DNA of 28,022 nucleotides from Fibrobacter sp. UBA1765 (GCA_002314675.1 DCGZ01000188.1:4433-32454), one strand, 5' to 3'. Positions 1 to 6,818 are shown, counted from the first letter of the stretch. The notes: generated by a model not told the origin, from the letters alone. A program made the numbers and translations.

Positions 1-20
1 TGAGGTCGTTCGCTACGCTC

Positions 21-67
21 ACTTTGGGGTAATAAAGACGCAAGACGGAAGACAGAAGACGGAAGAA
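21..67 (+). repeat. Anchor motif plus 7-bp tandem repeat (RGAAGAC type)
   Basis: The anchor ACTTTGGGGTAAT (21-33) leads into five consecutive heptamers at 33-67: TAAAGAC, GCAAGAC, GGAAGAC, AGAAGAC, GGAAGAA. There is no coding frame or start signal. The same anchor (ACTTTGAGGTAAT) followed by degenerate heptamers is present in the opposite orientation at the far end of the window, on the minus strand from 28022 downward. It resembles, in unit length only, the heptanucleotide short tandem repeats known from cyanobacteria. Function is unknown. Confidence 0.8.
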
Positions 68-91
68 ATGGTAGCGTCCCATGTCATTGTC

Positions 92-133
92 AATTCATAA
101 TTCTTAATTCTGAATTCTTAATTCTAAATTACC
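92..133 (+). repeat. 7-bp tandem repeat (AATTCTN type)
   Basis: Six consecutive heptamers: AATTCAT, AATTCTT, AATTCTG, AATTCTT, AATTCTA, AATTACC. A diverged copy ending in the same AATTACC unit lies on the minus strand at 27762-27728. The array abuts a hairpin and the 3' end of the LOG-like gene. It is noncoding and its role is unknown. Confidence 0.8.
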
Positions 134-165
134 ACAGCGTCGCCTCAAAGCGAAGCGACACCGTG
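133..165. other. Hairpin downstream of the LOG-like gene
   Basis: Arms 133-143 and 155-165 pair over 11 bp with two G-U pairs (CACAGCGTCGC against GCGACACCGTG), with an 11-nt loop. It sits 16 nt beyond the stop codon of the minus-strand gene, so it may end that transcript. However, no clear T tract follows on the minus strand, so it could equally be part of the intergenic repeat cluster. Confidence 0.45.
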
Positions 166-180
166 TTTTAAGCTAGATGT

Positions 181-1026
181 TTACTTGATGAATTTTTTTC
201 GGATTGCAAAAGCTTCCTTGTCGGTTTTGGCCGAAAGGGTTTGCGTAATGTAATCGTACGCTTCATCTACGGAATCCGTGTAAAGGAACAGCTTTGTATC
301 TTCCTTGTTGATCATCCCGGTTTCTGCCATGTAATCCCAGTTCAAGACCTTGTCCCAGAACTTTTTGCCAAAGACAATGACCGGCAACTTTGTGTTGTAC
401 TTGTTGGTTTGAATCAGGGTTAAGGTTTCGAAAAGTTCATCAAGTGTGCCGTAGCCGCCTGGGAATGCGATTAGCGCCTTGACAGTTTTTAGGAACCAGA
501 ACTTACGGATAAAGAAATAACGGAACTGCATGTTCAATTCGTCGTCGATATACGGGTTCGGGTGCTGTTCAAATGGCAGCTTAATGTTTAGGCCAATGGA
601 AGGAAGGCCAGCCTCTTTTGCGCCCCTGTTGCCTGCCTCCATAATGCCCGGACCGCCACCGGTGCAAATAGCATAGCCTTCGGCATGTTCCTTTGCCCAA
701 GCGCCAAGTCTTTTGGCAAGTTCGCGGCAGGCATCATAGTATTCGGCGACTTTTTCGAGTGCATTCAACCGTTCAAGTTCTGCGCCCTTGGCTGTTTTCT
801 TGCGCTTTTTGACTTCGTTTACCGGCAAGGTGCGTGCACTGCCGAACATGACGATTGTTTTGTCGACTCCTGCCTTTTTGAGCCTTTCTTCTGGGGCTAG
901 AAATTCAGAAAGGATTCTTACTTGGCGACCTGTATCGCCTTCCAAGAAATGCTTGTCGTAATAGGCGATTTGAGGCTCGACTTTTTGCTTTTTAGAAGCA
1001 GCTTTTGATGCTTTTTGCGTTGCCAT
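181..1026 (-). CDS. LOG-family nucleotide 5'-monophosphate phosphoribohydrolase (TIGR00730-like)
   Basis: 281 aa, cytoplasmic. The family hydrolyses nucleoside 5'-monophosphates to free base and ribose 5-phosphate; members were long misannotated as lysine decarboxylases. The Rossmann-like fold signatures are visible: GSAR (about residues 62-65), TGGGPGIMEA (122-131) and the hallmark PGGYGTLDE (189-197). The first 18 residues are Lys/Ala-rich and not part of the fold; the protein is longer than the roughly 190-aa minimal LOG enzymes, closer to the larger bacterial type. The start at 1026 is preferred over the longer frame opening at 1104, because AAGGAG lies 8 nt before this ATG and the extra 26 residues look like untranslated leader. 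A candidate promoter element TATTTTAC is at 1079-1072 (minus). Monocistronic. The physiological substrate cannot be told from sequence. Confidence 0.88.
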   Translation of the reverse strand: MATQKASKAASKKQKVEPQIAYYDKHFLEGDTGRQVRILSEFLAPEERLKKAGVDKTIVMFGSARTLPVNEVKKRKKTAKGAELERLNALEKVAEYYDACRELAKRLGAWAKEHAEGYAICTGGGPGIMEAGNRGAKEAGLPSIGLNIKLPFEQHPNPYIDDELNMQFRYFFIRKFWFLKTVKALIAFPGGYGTLDELFETLTLIQTNKYNTKLPVIVFGKKFWDKVLNWDYMAETGMINKEDTKLFLYTDSVDEAYDYITQTLSAKTDKEAFAIRKKFIK

Positions 1027-1114
1027 GATAAAGTCTCCTTGAAAAATATCGTTTTTAAACTCTTTTTTTCCGTAAAATAAACTTATTCTTGTGCTCGGGA
1101 ACAAAAAAAATCTT

Positions 1115-1122
1115 TATATTTT
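1115..1122 (+). promoter_or_regulatory. Candidate -7/-10 element TATATTTT
   Basis: TATATTTT lies only 4 nt before the ATG at 1127, and no Shine-Dalgarno sequence is visible. Similar TAtnTTTt/g elements precede several other genes here and resemble the Bacteroidota -7 box TAnnTTTG. If it is the true element, the transcript would be leaderless or nearly so. Confidence 0.4.
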
Positions 1123-1126
1123 AGTT

Positions 1127-1339
1127 ATGCTAGTAAAAATTTGGACAGACAACTTCGTTATCACAGGCGAAATCGACACTTTGCGTGACGAACGCCTTAC
1201 CGATTACATTCGCGAAAACAAGGAATTCATTGCCGTTACCCAGGTCAAGGTGGCCGATCGCAATGAAAAGGACTTGTTCCACACGCACTTCCTCAATGTG
1301 AGCACACAGCACATTGAAATTATTCTTCCAGCAGAATAA
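1127..1339 (+). CDS. Small conserved-looking hypothetical protein (70 aa)
   Basis: 70 aa, no signal peptide or membrane segment, no cysteines. The pattern is ITGEI, then RLTDYI, then FIAVTQVKV, and a hydrophobic C-terminal strand (HIEIILP). It suggests a small, mostly beta fold and recalls short bacterial proteins annotated as DUF6812, though I am not certain of that match. The start at 1127 is chosen over an in-frame ATG at 1091, whose extra 12 residues would come from the AT-rich promoter region. No Shine-Dalgarno is visible. It is followed by a strong terminator shared with the convergent small gene at 1408-1581. No function can be assigned. Confidence 0.65.
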   Translation: MLVKIWTDNFVITGEIDTLRDERLTDYIRENKEFIAVTQVKVADRNEKDLFHTHFLNVSTQHIEIILPAE

Positions 1340-1364
1340 TCTTTTATCGTTGTGCCTGAAAATG

Positions 1365-1391
1365 AAAGAAGCCACGCATTGTGGCTTCTTT
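1365..1391. terminator. Bidirectional rho-independent terminator
   Basis: Perfect 11-bp stem AAAGAAGCCAC / GTGGCTTCTTT with loop GCATT (1376-1380). T-rich sequence follows on the plus strand (AGTTGTTTTT). It lies between the convergent genes ending at 1339 (plus) and 1408 (minus). Confidence 0.85.
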
Positions 1392-1407
1392 AGTTGTTTT
1401 TGGGGAA

Positions 1408-1581
1408 CTAGCCCAGTGTAGAAAATAGCGTGTCTTTGTAGTGGATTAAAGCAATGTTTCCGCTAGGTCCTTCTGCAAAGTTGATTGAAATAACGTCCTT
1501 ATCCTTGATAAAGTTGTTGATTTCTTCTTCGAGATCGGAGGGGCAGTTGATGGCGATAATCTTGACTCGTGTATGCGTCAT
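1408..1581 (-). CDS. Small Cse60-like protein (57 aa)
   Basis: 57 aa, soluble. The motif order is KVKII, then DLEEEINNFI (about residues 17-26), then VISINFA, then a closing ALIHYKD strand. This matches the layout of the Cse60 family and related very small proteins (KVKI, LEEEIN-F, I--I, AMI-Y), named after a Bacillus sporulation protein whose biochemical role is not known. The ATG at 1581 is chosen because AGAGGAG lies just upstream; an in-frame extension to 1662 would run through the leader and its hairpin. Divergent from dus, sharing an 80-nt AT-rich region. Family assignment is tentative; a true small gene is likely given the good ribosome binding site and terminator. Confidence 0.65.
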   Translation of the reverse strand: MTHTRVKIIAINCPSDLEEEINNFIKDKDVISINFAEGPSGNIALIHYKDTLFSTLG

Positions 1582-1611
1582 TAGGGACTCCTCTTTGATT
1601 GTTGTATTTTG

Positions 1612-1627
1612 GGGCCTTTGAAGGCCC
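1612..1627 (-). other. Leader hairpin upstream of the Cse60-like gene
   Basis: GGGCCTT (1612-1618) pairs with AAGGCCC (1621-1627); a realistic fold is a 6-bp stem with a 4-nt loop. It lies inside the predicted 5' leader of the minus-strand gene, between its candidate promoter TATATTTC (1640-1633) and the Shine-Dalgarno. No T tract follows, so a terminator is unlikely. It may stabilise the mRNA. Confidence 0.4.
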
Positions 1628-1660
1628 TGCTGGAAATATATTAAAAAAAATAAAAATGCC

Positions 1661-2593
1661 ATGTTGAATATTCATTTTGCGCCACTCCAAGGGTATACAG
1701 AAAATGTCTATAGAAAACTGCATGCCGAAATCTTTTCTGGCATAGATTTTTACTACACCCCGTTCTTGCGTCTAGAAAAAAATGCATTGCGCCGCAGGGA
1801 CGCCCTTGATCTTGGAACGCCTGGAGATTGCGGAGAATCATTTTGCCTGGTTCCCCAGATAATAGCGGCAAATGCTGAAGAATTCAATCGTCTCGTTGAC
1901 TTTGTCTGTTCTAAGGGGTTTAAAAGGATTGACCTGAATCTTGGTTGCCCGTTCCCGATGCAGACAAAGGCTTCTCGTGGGGCTGCACTTTTGCAAAAGC
2001 CTGAAATTATTCAAGAAATAATGAATGAAGTTGCAAGGCGTAGCGATGTGGAATTTTCTGTAAAGATGCGTGTCGGCATGGAGTCAAGTGAAGAAGGTTT
2101 AGCCCTGCTTCCTATCTTGAACGAAGCGAAGCTTTCTCACGTGACTATGCACCCGAGGCTTGGCATTCAGCAGTACAAGGGGCTTGTCGACATGGATGCC
2201 TTTGAACGCTTTTATGCAGGCTGTTTCCAGAAGCTTGTGTACAATGGCGATATAAAAACAGTGGAGCAGCTTCAGGAACTTGAAGCGAAGTTCCCGAAGC
2301 TTTGCGGAGTCATGATTGGCAGAGGCCTGCTTGCAAATCCGTGCCTTGCCGCCGAGTATAAGAATGGCAAGGCGGTAAGTGATGATGAACGTTTGTCGCT
2401 TGTGTTGAAGATGCACTCCGCCTTGCTTGAAAAGGCGAAAGCCACTTTGCAAGGTGATTGCCAGGTGCTTACGCATGTGCGCTCGTTTTGGGAATATCAG
2501 GAAGAATATTTGCCCAAAAAGATTTTCAAGCGCATCATGAAATCAGGCAATTTAAAGAATTACGAAGAAGCGGTTGCATCTTTGGGACATTAA
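1661..2593 (+). CDS. dus: tRNA-dihydrouridine synthase (Dus family)
   Basis: 310 aa, cytoplasmic FMN enzyme that reduces specific uridines in the tRNA D-loop to dihydrouridine with NADPH. Visible landmarks: the N-terminal FAPLQGYTE (FMN-binding, residues 6-14), the catalytic cysteine in LNLGCPFP (Cys96), Lys135 in FSVKMRVG, the His/Arg pair in TMHPRLG (His164, Arg166), YNGDI (194-198) and GVMIGRGLLANP near the end of the TIM barrel. A helical C-terminal domain follows. Length is normal. The start is the ATG at 1661; Shine-Dalgarno is weak, with TATATT at 1637-1642 as a possible promoter element. Which tRNA position is modified cannot be decided here. Confidence 0.92.
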   Translation: MLNIHFAPLQGYTENVYRKLHAEIFSGIDFYYTPFLRLEKNALRRRDALDLGTPGDCGESFCLVPQIIAANAEEFNRLVDFVCSKGFKRIDLNLGCPFPMQTKASRGAALLQKPEIIQEIMNEVARRSDVEFSVKMRVGMESSEEGLALLPILNEAKLSHVTMHPRLGIQQYKGLVDMDAFERFYAGCFQKLVYNGDIKTVEQLQELEAKFPKLCGVMIGRGLLANPCLAAEYKNGKAVSDDERLSLVLKMHSALLEKAKATLQGDCQVLTHVRSFWEYQEEYLPKKIFKRIMKSGNLKNYEEAVASLGH

Positions 2594-2594
2594 A

Positions 2595-2620
2595 AAAACG
2601 GGGCTTTAAAGCCTCGTTTT
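2595..2620. terminator. Bidirectional rho-independent terminator
   Basis: 10-bp stem AAAACGGGGC / GCCTCGTTTT (one G-U pair), loop TTTAAA. It has A/T tracts on both sides, serving dus (plus) and the FKBP gene (minus), which end at 2593 and 2626. Confidence 0.85.
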
Positions 2621-2625
2621 TTCTT

Positions 2626-3987
2626 TTAGTTTTCGCCAAGATATTCAACTGCAAAAATCAATGTTGCATCCGCTGGTATTGGACCCGCACCACGGCTGCC
2701 GTAGCCAAGTCCTGGCGGAATGATAAGGATTCTCTTTTCGCCAGGGAGCATGCCTTCTACGCCAAGGTCCCAACCGCGAATAACCTTGCCTCCGCCAAGC
2801 GGGAATGCGAATGGCTGGTTACGGTCCCTGGAACTGTCGAACTTCGTTCCGTTGGTGAGCCAGCCTGTGTAATGCACTACGGCCTGGTGACCCTTGGTTG
2901 CCTTTGTGATTTGTGGCTCAGGTTCTGGTTCCGGCTCGTGCTTTTCTAGCGGTTCAGGAATTTCTTCTACGGCCTTTGTAGAATCGGATACCGCTGTAGA
3001 ATCAGCTGGCTTTGCCAATGTCGAATCGGTCTTTATCGAGTCGGCTACGACCGTAGCTGTGTCACTTGCAACTTCTGCAGGAACTTCTTCGGTAGCTTCT
3101 TCTACAGGAGTTTCTGCGGTTCCTTCCTTGATGATTGCGTAGCGCAAGCCTTCCGGGCCGTTTTCGAACTTGAGTTCCGTTGTATCCGGGAAAAAGTCCA
3201 TGCGTTGAGCTAGTTCTTCGTCGATTTCTGTTCCAGCCATTTCAACCCTAAATATTAGCGTCGAGTTTGGTGGGATCATGGCGAATGATTTTGCGCCATA
3301 GCCCATTGCCGGGCTGATTTTCATCCAACGGACTGCGCCCTGCTTAAGACCGTCAAGACCGGCCTCGAAGCCGGGTATGAACTTGCCTGCTCCAAGGATT
3401 GTGGAATAAGGTTTTGAAAAATCCTTTGTGCTAGAGAACTTGCGTCCGCTCTGGGTCCAGCCTGTGTAGTGGATTGTAATTTTGGTACCTGGCTTTGCTG
3501 GAATGCCTGAACCGGACTTTTCGTCAAATACTTGAACGCCCGGGATAAGTTCCTTCCAGGCTGTAGTCTTTGGGTCCTTGAAAACGTCAGGTGGCATAGG
3601 AGGTTCTGCGTATACAAGTTCAACTTCAAAGAACAGGTCTGACTTTGGCGGAATCGGGCCGACAGCGCGGTCTCCGTAACCAAGTTCGTAAGGAATGTTC
3701 AGTTGGCGTATTTCGCCAACCTTCATGCCGACAAGGCCTCGTTCCCAGCCGGGAATTACCTGGCCTGTGCCGAGCACAAATTCAAGAGGTTCGCCGCGGT
3801 CGTATGAATTGTCAAAGTATGTGCTGTCGGAGAGGGAGCCCTTGTAGTGAACCTTTATCAATTGACCTGCTCGGATTGTATCTCCTTGACCTGGAGTCAA
3901 AATTTTGTACGTGAACGGTATGGCGTAAATATTGGCCGCAAAAACGGCTGTAAAAAGAAAAGAAACAAAAAAGCTTGACTTGAACAT
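2626..3987 (-). CDS. Exported triple-domain FKBP-type peptidyl-prolyl isomerase
   Basis: 453 aa. A signal peptide (about 1-22, ending ANIYA) sends it to the periplasm or cell surface. Three FKBP domains follow: 25-128 (VHYKG, VIPGWERGL, YGDRAVGPIPP), 147-252 (IHYTGW, FIPGFEAGL, YGAKSFAMIPP) and a third made of 278-292 plus 364-453 (VHYTGW, VIRGWDLGV, YGSRGAGPIPA). Domains 1 and 3 keep the pocket Trp (Trp81, Trp406); domain 2 has Phe206. The third domain is interrupted after its first strand by about 70 residues rich in Glu, Pro, Ser, Thr and Ala, ending in EPEPEPEP (351-358). FKBPs catalyse cis-trans prolyl isomerisation and act as folding catalysts. The start has GGAG 7 nt upstream; candidate promoter TATTTTCT near 4010. 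Divergent from the membrane-protein/barrel operon, so a role in folding envelope proteins is plausible. Confidence 0.92.
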   Translation of the reverse strand: MFKSSFFVSFLFTAVFAANIYAIPFTYKILTPGQGDTIRAGQLIKVHYKGSLSDSTYFDNSYDRGEPLEFVLGTGQVIPGWERGLVGMKVGEIRQLNIPYELGYGDRAVGPIPPKSDLFFEVELVYAEPPMPPDVFKDPKTTAWKELIPGVQVFDEKSGSGIPAKPGTKITIHYTGWTQSGRKFSSTKDFSKPYSTILGAGKFIPGFEAGLDGLKQGAVRWMKISPAMGYGAKSFAMIPPNSTLIFRVEMAGTEIDEELAQRMDFFPDTTELKFENGPEGLRYAIIKEGTAETPVEEATEEVPAEVASDTATVVADSIKTDSTLAKPADSTAVSDSTKAVEEIPEPLEKHEPEPEPEPQITKATKGHQAVVHYTGWLTNGTKFDSSRDRNQPFAFPLGGGKVIRGWDLGVEGMLPGEKRILIIPPGLGYGSRGAGPIPADATLIFAVEYLGEN

Positions 3988-4050
3988 AAATTCTCCGAGC
4001 AGAGAAAATAGAAAATGCTAGTTTTAAAGAGAAGAAAATTGGTGTTTATT

Positions 4051-4617
4051 ATGGATTTATCAGTAATTTTAATTGTAATTACGATCGTTTTGCTGTCAAT
4101 TATCCTTGCAGCCATAGGCGCTTATGTTGTTATCCATGGTTCTGAAGAAAAAGAGAGTAAGGCTCCGCAAATAGATGTTTCTGGCCAGTATGCCGTTGTG
4201 GTAAAGCCTGCTAGGACATCTATGGAAGGTGTAAAGCCTACGGATGACGAGGTCAAGGCGTGGATTGCTACGCAAGGCTTGCCTGTTGAAGATGCCGAAC
4301 TGCGTTTTGCGGAGTGGAAGCGCGTATACGAAGAAACTATCCAGACCATTGATGACGGTGACAGGAATGGTACCGTAACTTATAGAATTGAAATTGGTCC
4401 GAAGGCCCGCAGATATTGTACATTCTTGAGTGAAGATAATTTTATTACCCGTGAACAGATTAGGAATCACGCAGAACTGTTGCCGCCTTACGTAGTTGGT
4501 TGCGACTGCCGCCTGCTTCCGAAGCTTCCGTGGGAAAATCCGGGAAAGGCCGGCTGGAAGGCTATTGTTCCTGAAAATGGTAAGTATAACGTGCCTAATT
4601 GGAGGCAATTTGCGTAA
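4051..4617 (+). CDS. Membrane-anchored hypothetical protein
   Basis: 188 aa. One N-terminal transmembrane segment (about residues 4-28, almost all Ile/Leu/Val/Ala) followed by a soluble domain of about 155 residues containing EVKAWIATQGLPVEDAE, a Cys in RYCTF and a CxC pair in VGCDCRLLPKLPWE. I do not recognise the family. The start could also be the ATG at 4015, which adds 12 mostly basic residues; 4051 is preferred because the hydrophobic segment then starts at once, but neither has a good Shine-Dalgarno. Its stop overlaps the start of the PorV-like gene by 8 nt, and that gene's ribosome binding site lies inside this frame, so the two are co-translated and probably work together. Confidence 0.7.
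   Translation: MDLSVILIVITIVLLSIILAAIGAYVVIHGSEEKESKAPQIDVSGQYAVVVKPARTSMEGVKPTDDEVKAWIATQGLPVEDAELRFAEWKRVYEETIQTIDDGDRNGTVTYRIEIGPKARRYCTFLSEDNFITREQIRNHAELLPPYVVGCDCRLLPKLPWENPGKAGWKAIVPENGKYNVPNWRQFA
4601..4612 (+). promoter_or_regulatory. Ribosome binding site deciding a TTG start
   Basis: GGAGG at 4601-4605 precedes TTG at 4610-4612 by 4 nt, inside the last codons of the upstream gene. Starting here gives a textbook signal peptide; the other in-frame starts farther upstream would bury it behind 38 residues of out-of-frame sequence from the preceding gene. Confidence 0.7.
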
Positions 4618-6793
4618 GTTAACGTTTTTAGCATCTCTTATTTTGTTGCCTGTTGCCGCCATGGCAGCCGGGTCTGCCATTATTACACTTCAAATGCCGG
4701 TTGGCACTCGTCAGCTCGGTATGGGTGAAGTCGGTGCGGCGATCGCAGATGATGCGACTGCCATGTACTATAACCCGGCGGGCCTTGCTTTTGGCCCTCT
4801 GGCCGATGAATGGAAGGTTTCTTACCCGGCAAAGGGTGAAAATGGGGCTCCGGCATTTACAAAGCTTGCTTCCCGTTCCCGTAATGGGTTCTTTTCAAAG
4901 AGTGAACTGTGGGCAGGTACTGGCAACGGCATTTTAAAGTTTGACGGTGATCGCTGGAACGACTACCATGTCGTGACGCTCGAAGGCAATGCAAAGATTC
5001 GCGATGCGGTACGCACTTATGTTGGCTCCGAACGTGGCCTTGACGAATATACACGCCAGGTTAAAAAGTTCAACGGTGTTGAAAGCGCTGCAGATGAATC
5101 CTATGTCGTCGATGTCAAGATTCCTTTGAACCTTGTGGTCAAGGATACCATTACTGCAATTCTTTACGAAGACCGTACTGAAAAATTGTGGGTCGGTACA
5201 CCAAAGGGGCTTTGGCGCTTCGACGGCCGTACCTGGAAGTCCTTTGAAAAGGAAATTGGCGAACACCGCATCAATGCTCTTGCAAACCAGGGTGCAACCC
5301 TTTGGATCGGTACTGACGACGGCCTTTATTCCTATCGTAATGGTACGGTCGAACGCAAGGGTGTAGTGCTTCCTAAGCAGGATATCCGTGGGCTTGCCTG
5401 GTCTGAAAGTCGCAAGGAACTTTATGTGTCTGTCTATGGTGCTGGCATTGCTCGCCTTGTTCCAAAGAAGAGCAATAACGACAAGGACCGCTGGAGCTTG
5501 TTTACTGACGAAGACGGCGTCTTTAACCTTGAACCGACATCCATAGTCGTAGATAGTTCTGGCCATGTATGGGCTGCCCATGAAGGTGGCGTTTCGCATT
5601 TTAACTTGCGCAAGTGGGAACAGGTCCGCTTTGAGGATAACGTCGTGAACGATCTTTCTGTAGACCGTAAGGGTGCAATCTGGATTGCAACCAACAAGGG
5701 CGTGTGGCGTCACTTGCCTGACTATGCCACTGCAAGTGGTGCGAAGGCTGAACTTGAAAAGCGTCCTGGAGAAGAAGAACAGCCGGCTGACGATGAATGG
5801 ACCCATTACCATGCAGGCAACGGACTTTCTGACAACCGTGTGTATGCGGTGCTCCCGCAAGGAAACGATGTGTGGTTCAGCACCACGAACGGTATGGAAA
5901 TGTACAAGGATGCAGACTACCAGCTTGTGTTCTTCTACGAACAGCTGTTGCCTGTCTTGAACATTCCTGACCTTTACCACCTGTATGCGGCCATGACTGT
6001 GCCTGTTGCTGAATGGGGTACGCTTGGTTTCTTCTTGAACTTTGTCTCGTTCGGTTCAACCGTGGTTTCTGATGAATATACCTCCGACGACCTGGTTGCC
6101 TATAACAGTTACGAAATCGTTGGCGGCTTTAGCTATGGTACCCAGCTTGGCGATGGCTGGGGTATCGGCCTTACTGCAAAGCTCTTCTATTCTGACTTGA
6201 GCTCCGGTAACGCGACTAGCCAAAAGGCAACAACCTTTAGTTATGCTTTTGATGTAGGCCTTTTGAAAAAGCACTTGTTTGTGGAGGACTTGAGCTTTGC
6301 GCTTGTACTCAACAATATTGGCCCGAGCGTTTACTATGTAGACAAGTCCGACGAAGATCCGATTCCTTTGACATGGCGCCTTGGACTTGCATACGACCTC
6401 CTTACGATGGCTGACCACAAGCTTGTTCTTGGTGCCGACTATAACCGCGAAGTTGTAATGGATGACAGCAAGGGCAAGCCGGAACCGTTCTATGTTTCTG
6501 CATGGAAGGCTTTTGGCGATGACGACATTGACGGATCCGGTGCTACCAAGGTCAAGAATTCCATTATGCAGGGCGTGTTCAACGTAGGCGCTGAATACAT
6601 CTATGCAAATACGGTCGCGCTCCGCCTTGGTTACCTGTATGACCGCACCGGCCAGCGCCAGGAAGTGGACTTCGGCTTTGGCTTTATGCTTTCCGATGTT
6701 TTCCAGTTTGACTTTGCAACAATCAAGGAAGTTGGCGATAGCGACGGCGTCCGCGATGGCCAGATGCGCTTTGGCCTGCTGTTCCGCTACTAG
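4610..6793 (+). CDS. PorV/PorQ-like outer-membrane barrel with inserted seven-repeat beta-propeller
   Basis: 727 aa from a TTG start. Signal peptide about 1-20. Residues 25-62 carry the PorV/UPF0164-type N-terminal signature (RQLGMGEVGAAIADDATAMY, then YNPAGLA). From about 98 to 433 there are seven two-component-regulator-propeller-like repeats: LWAGTGNGI (100-108), LWVGTPKGL (193-201), LWIGTDDGL (231-239), LYVSVYGAG (271-279), VWAAHEGGV (320-328), IWIATNKGV (357-365) and VWFSTTNGM (421-429). The remainder (about 440-727) alternates like a beta-barrel and ends in LLFRY, a terminal aromatic typical of outer-membrane proteins. PorV is the type IX secretion shuttle protein and PorZ is a propeller protein of the same attachment complex, so this could be a fused component of that kind; a separate sensor or transport role is equally open. 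Translationally coupled to the membrane-anchored protein upstream; followed by a terminator. Confidence 0.82.
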   Translation: MRKLTFLASLILLPVAAMAAGSAIITLQMPVGTRQLGMGEVGAAIADDATAMYYNPAGLAFGPLADEWKVSYPAKGENGAPAFTKLASRSRNGFFSKSELWAGTGNGILKFDGDRWNDYHVVTLEGNAKIRDAVRTYVGSERGLDEYTRQVKKFNGVESAADESYVVDVKIPLNLVVKDTITAILYEDRTEKLWVGTPKGLWRFDGRTWKSFEKEIGEHRINALANQGATLWIGTDDGLYSYRNGTVERKGVVLPKQDIRGLAWSESRKELYVSVYGAGIARLVPKKSNNDKDRWSLFTDEDGVFNLEPTSIVVDSSGHVWAAHEGGVSHFNLRKWEQVRFEDNVVNDLSVDRKGAIWIATNKGVWRHLPDYATASGAKAELEKRPGEEEQPADDEWTHYHAGNGLSDNRVYAVLPQGNDVWFSTTNGMEMYKDADYQLVFFYEQLLPVLNIPDLYHLYAAMTVPVAEWGTLGFFLNFVSFGSTVVSDEYTSDDLVAYNSYEIVGGFSYGTQLGDGWGIGLTAKLFYSDLSSGNATSQKATTFSYAFDVGLLKKHLFVEDLSFALVLNNIGPSVYYVDKSDEDPIPLTWRLGLAYDLLTMADHKLVLGADYNREVVMDDSKGKPEPFYVSAWKAFGDDDIDGSGATKVKNSIMQGVFNVGAEYIYANTVALRLGYLYDRTGQRQEVDFGFGFMLSDVFQFDFATIKEVGDSDGVRDGQMRFGLLFRY

Positions 6794-6818
6794 TCCTGGT
6801 TGATTTGTTTACTTGTTG

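Noticed and set aside
21..133. CRISPR-like array
   Set aside because: The units are contiguous 7-mers with no spacers and no cas genes nearby.
2099..2476. 125-aa open frame on the minus strand
   Set aside because: Antisense shadow of dus.
2894..3142. Ser/Gly/Val-rich 82-aa plus-strand frame
   Set aside because: It is the complement of the low-complexity insert of the FKBP protein.
4934..5980. 348-aa open frame on the minus strand
   Set aside because: Lies fully antisense to the PorV-like propeller gene; the composition is that of a shadow frame, and there is no ribosome binding site or domain pattern.
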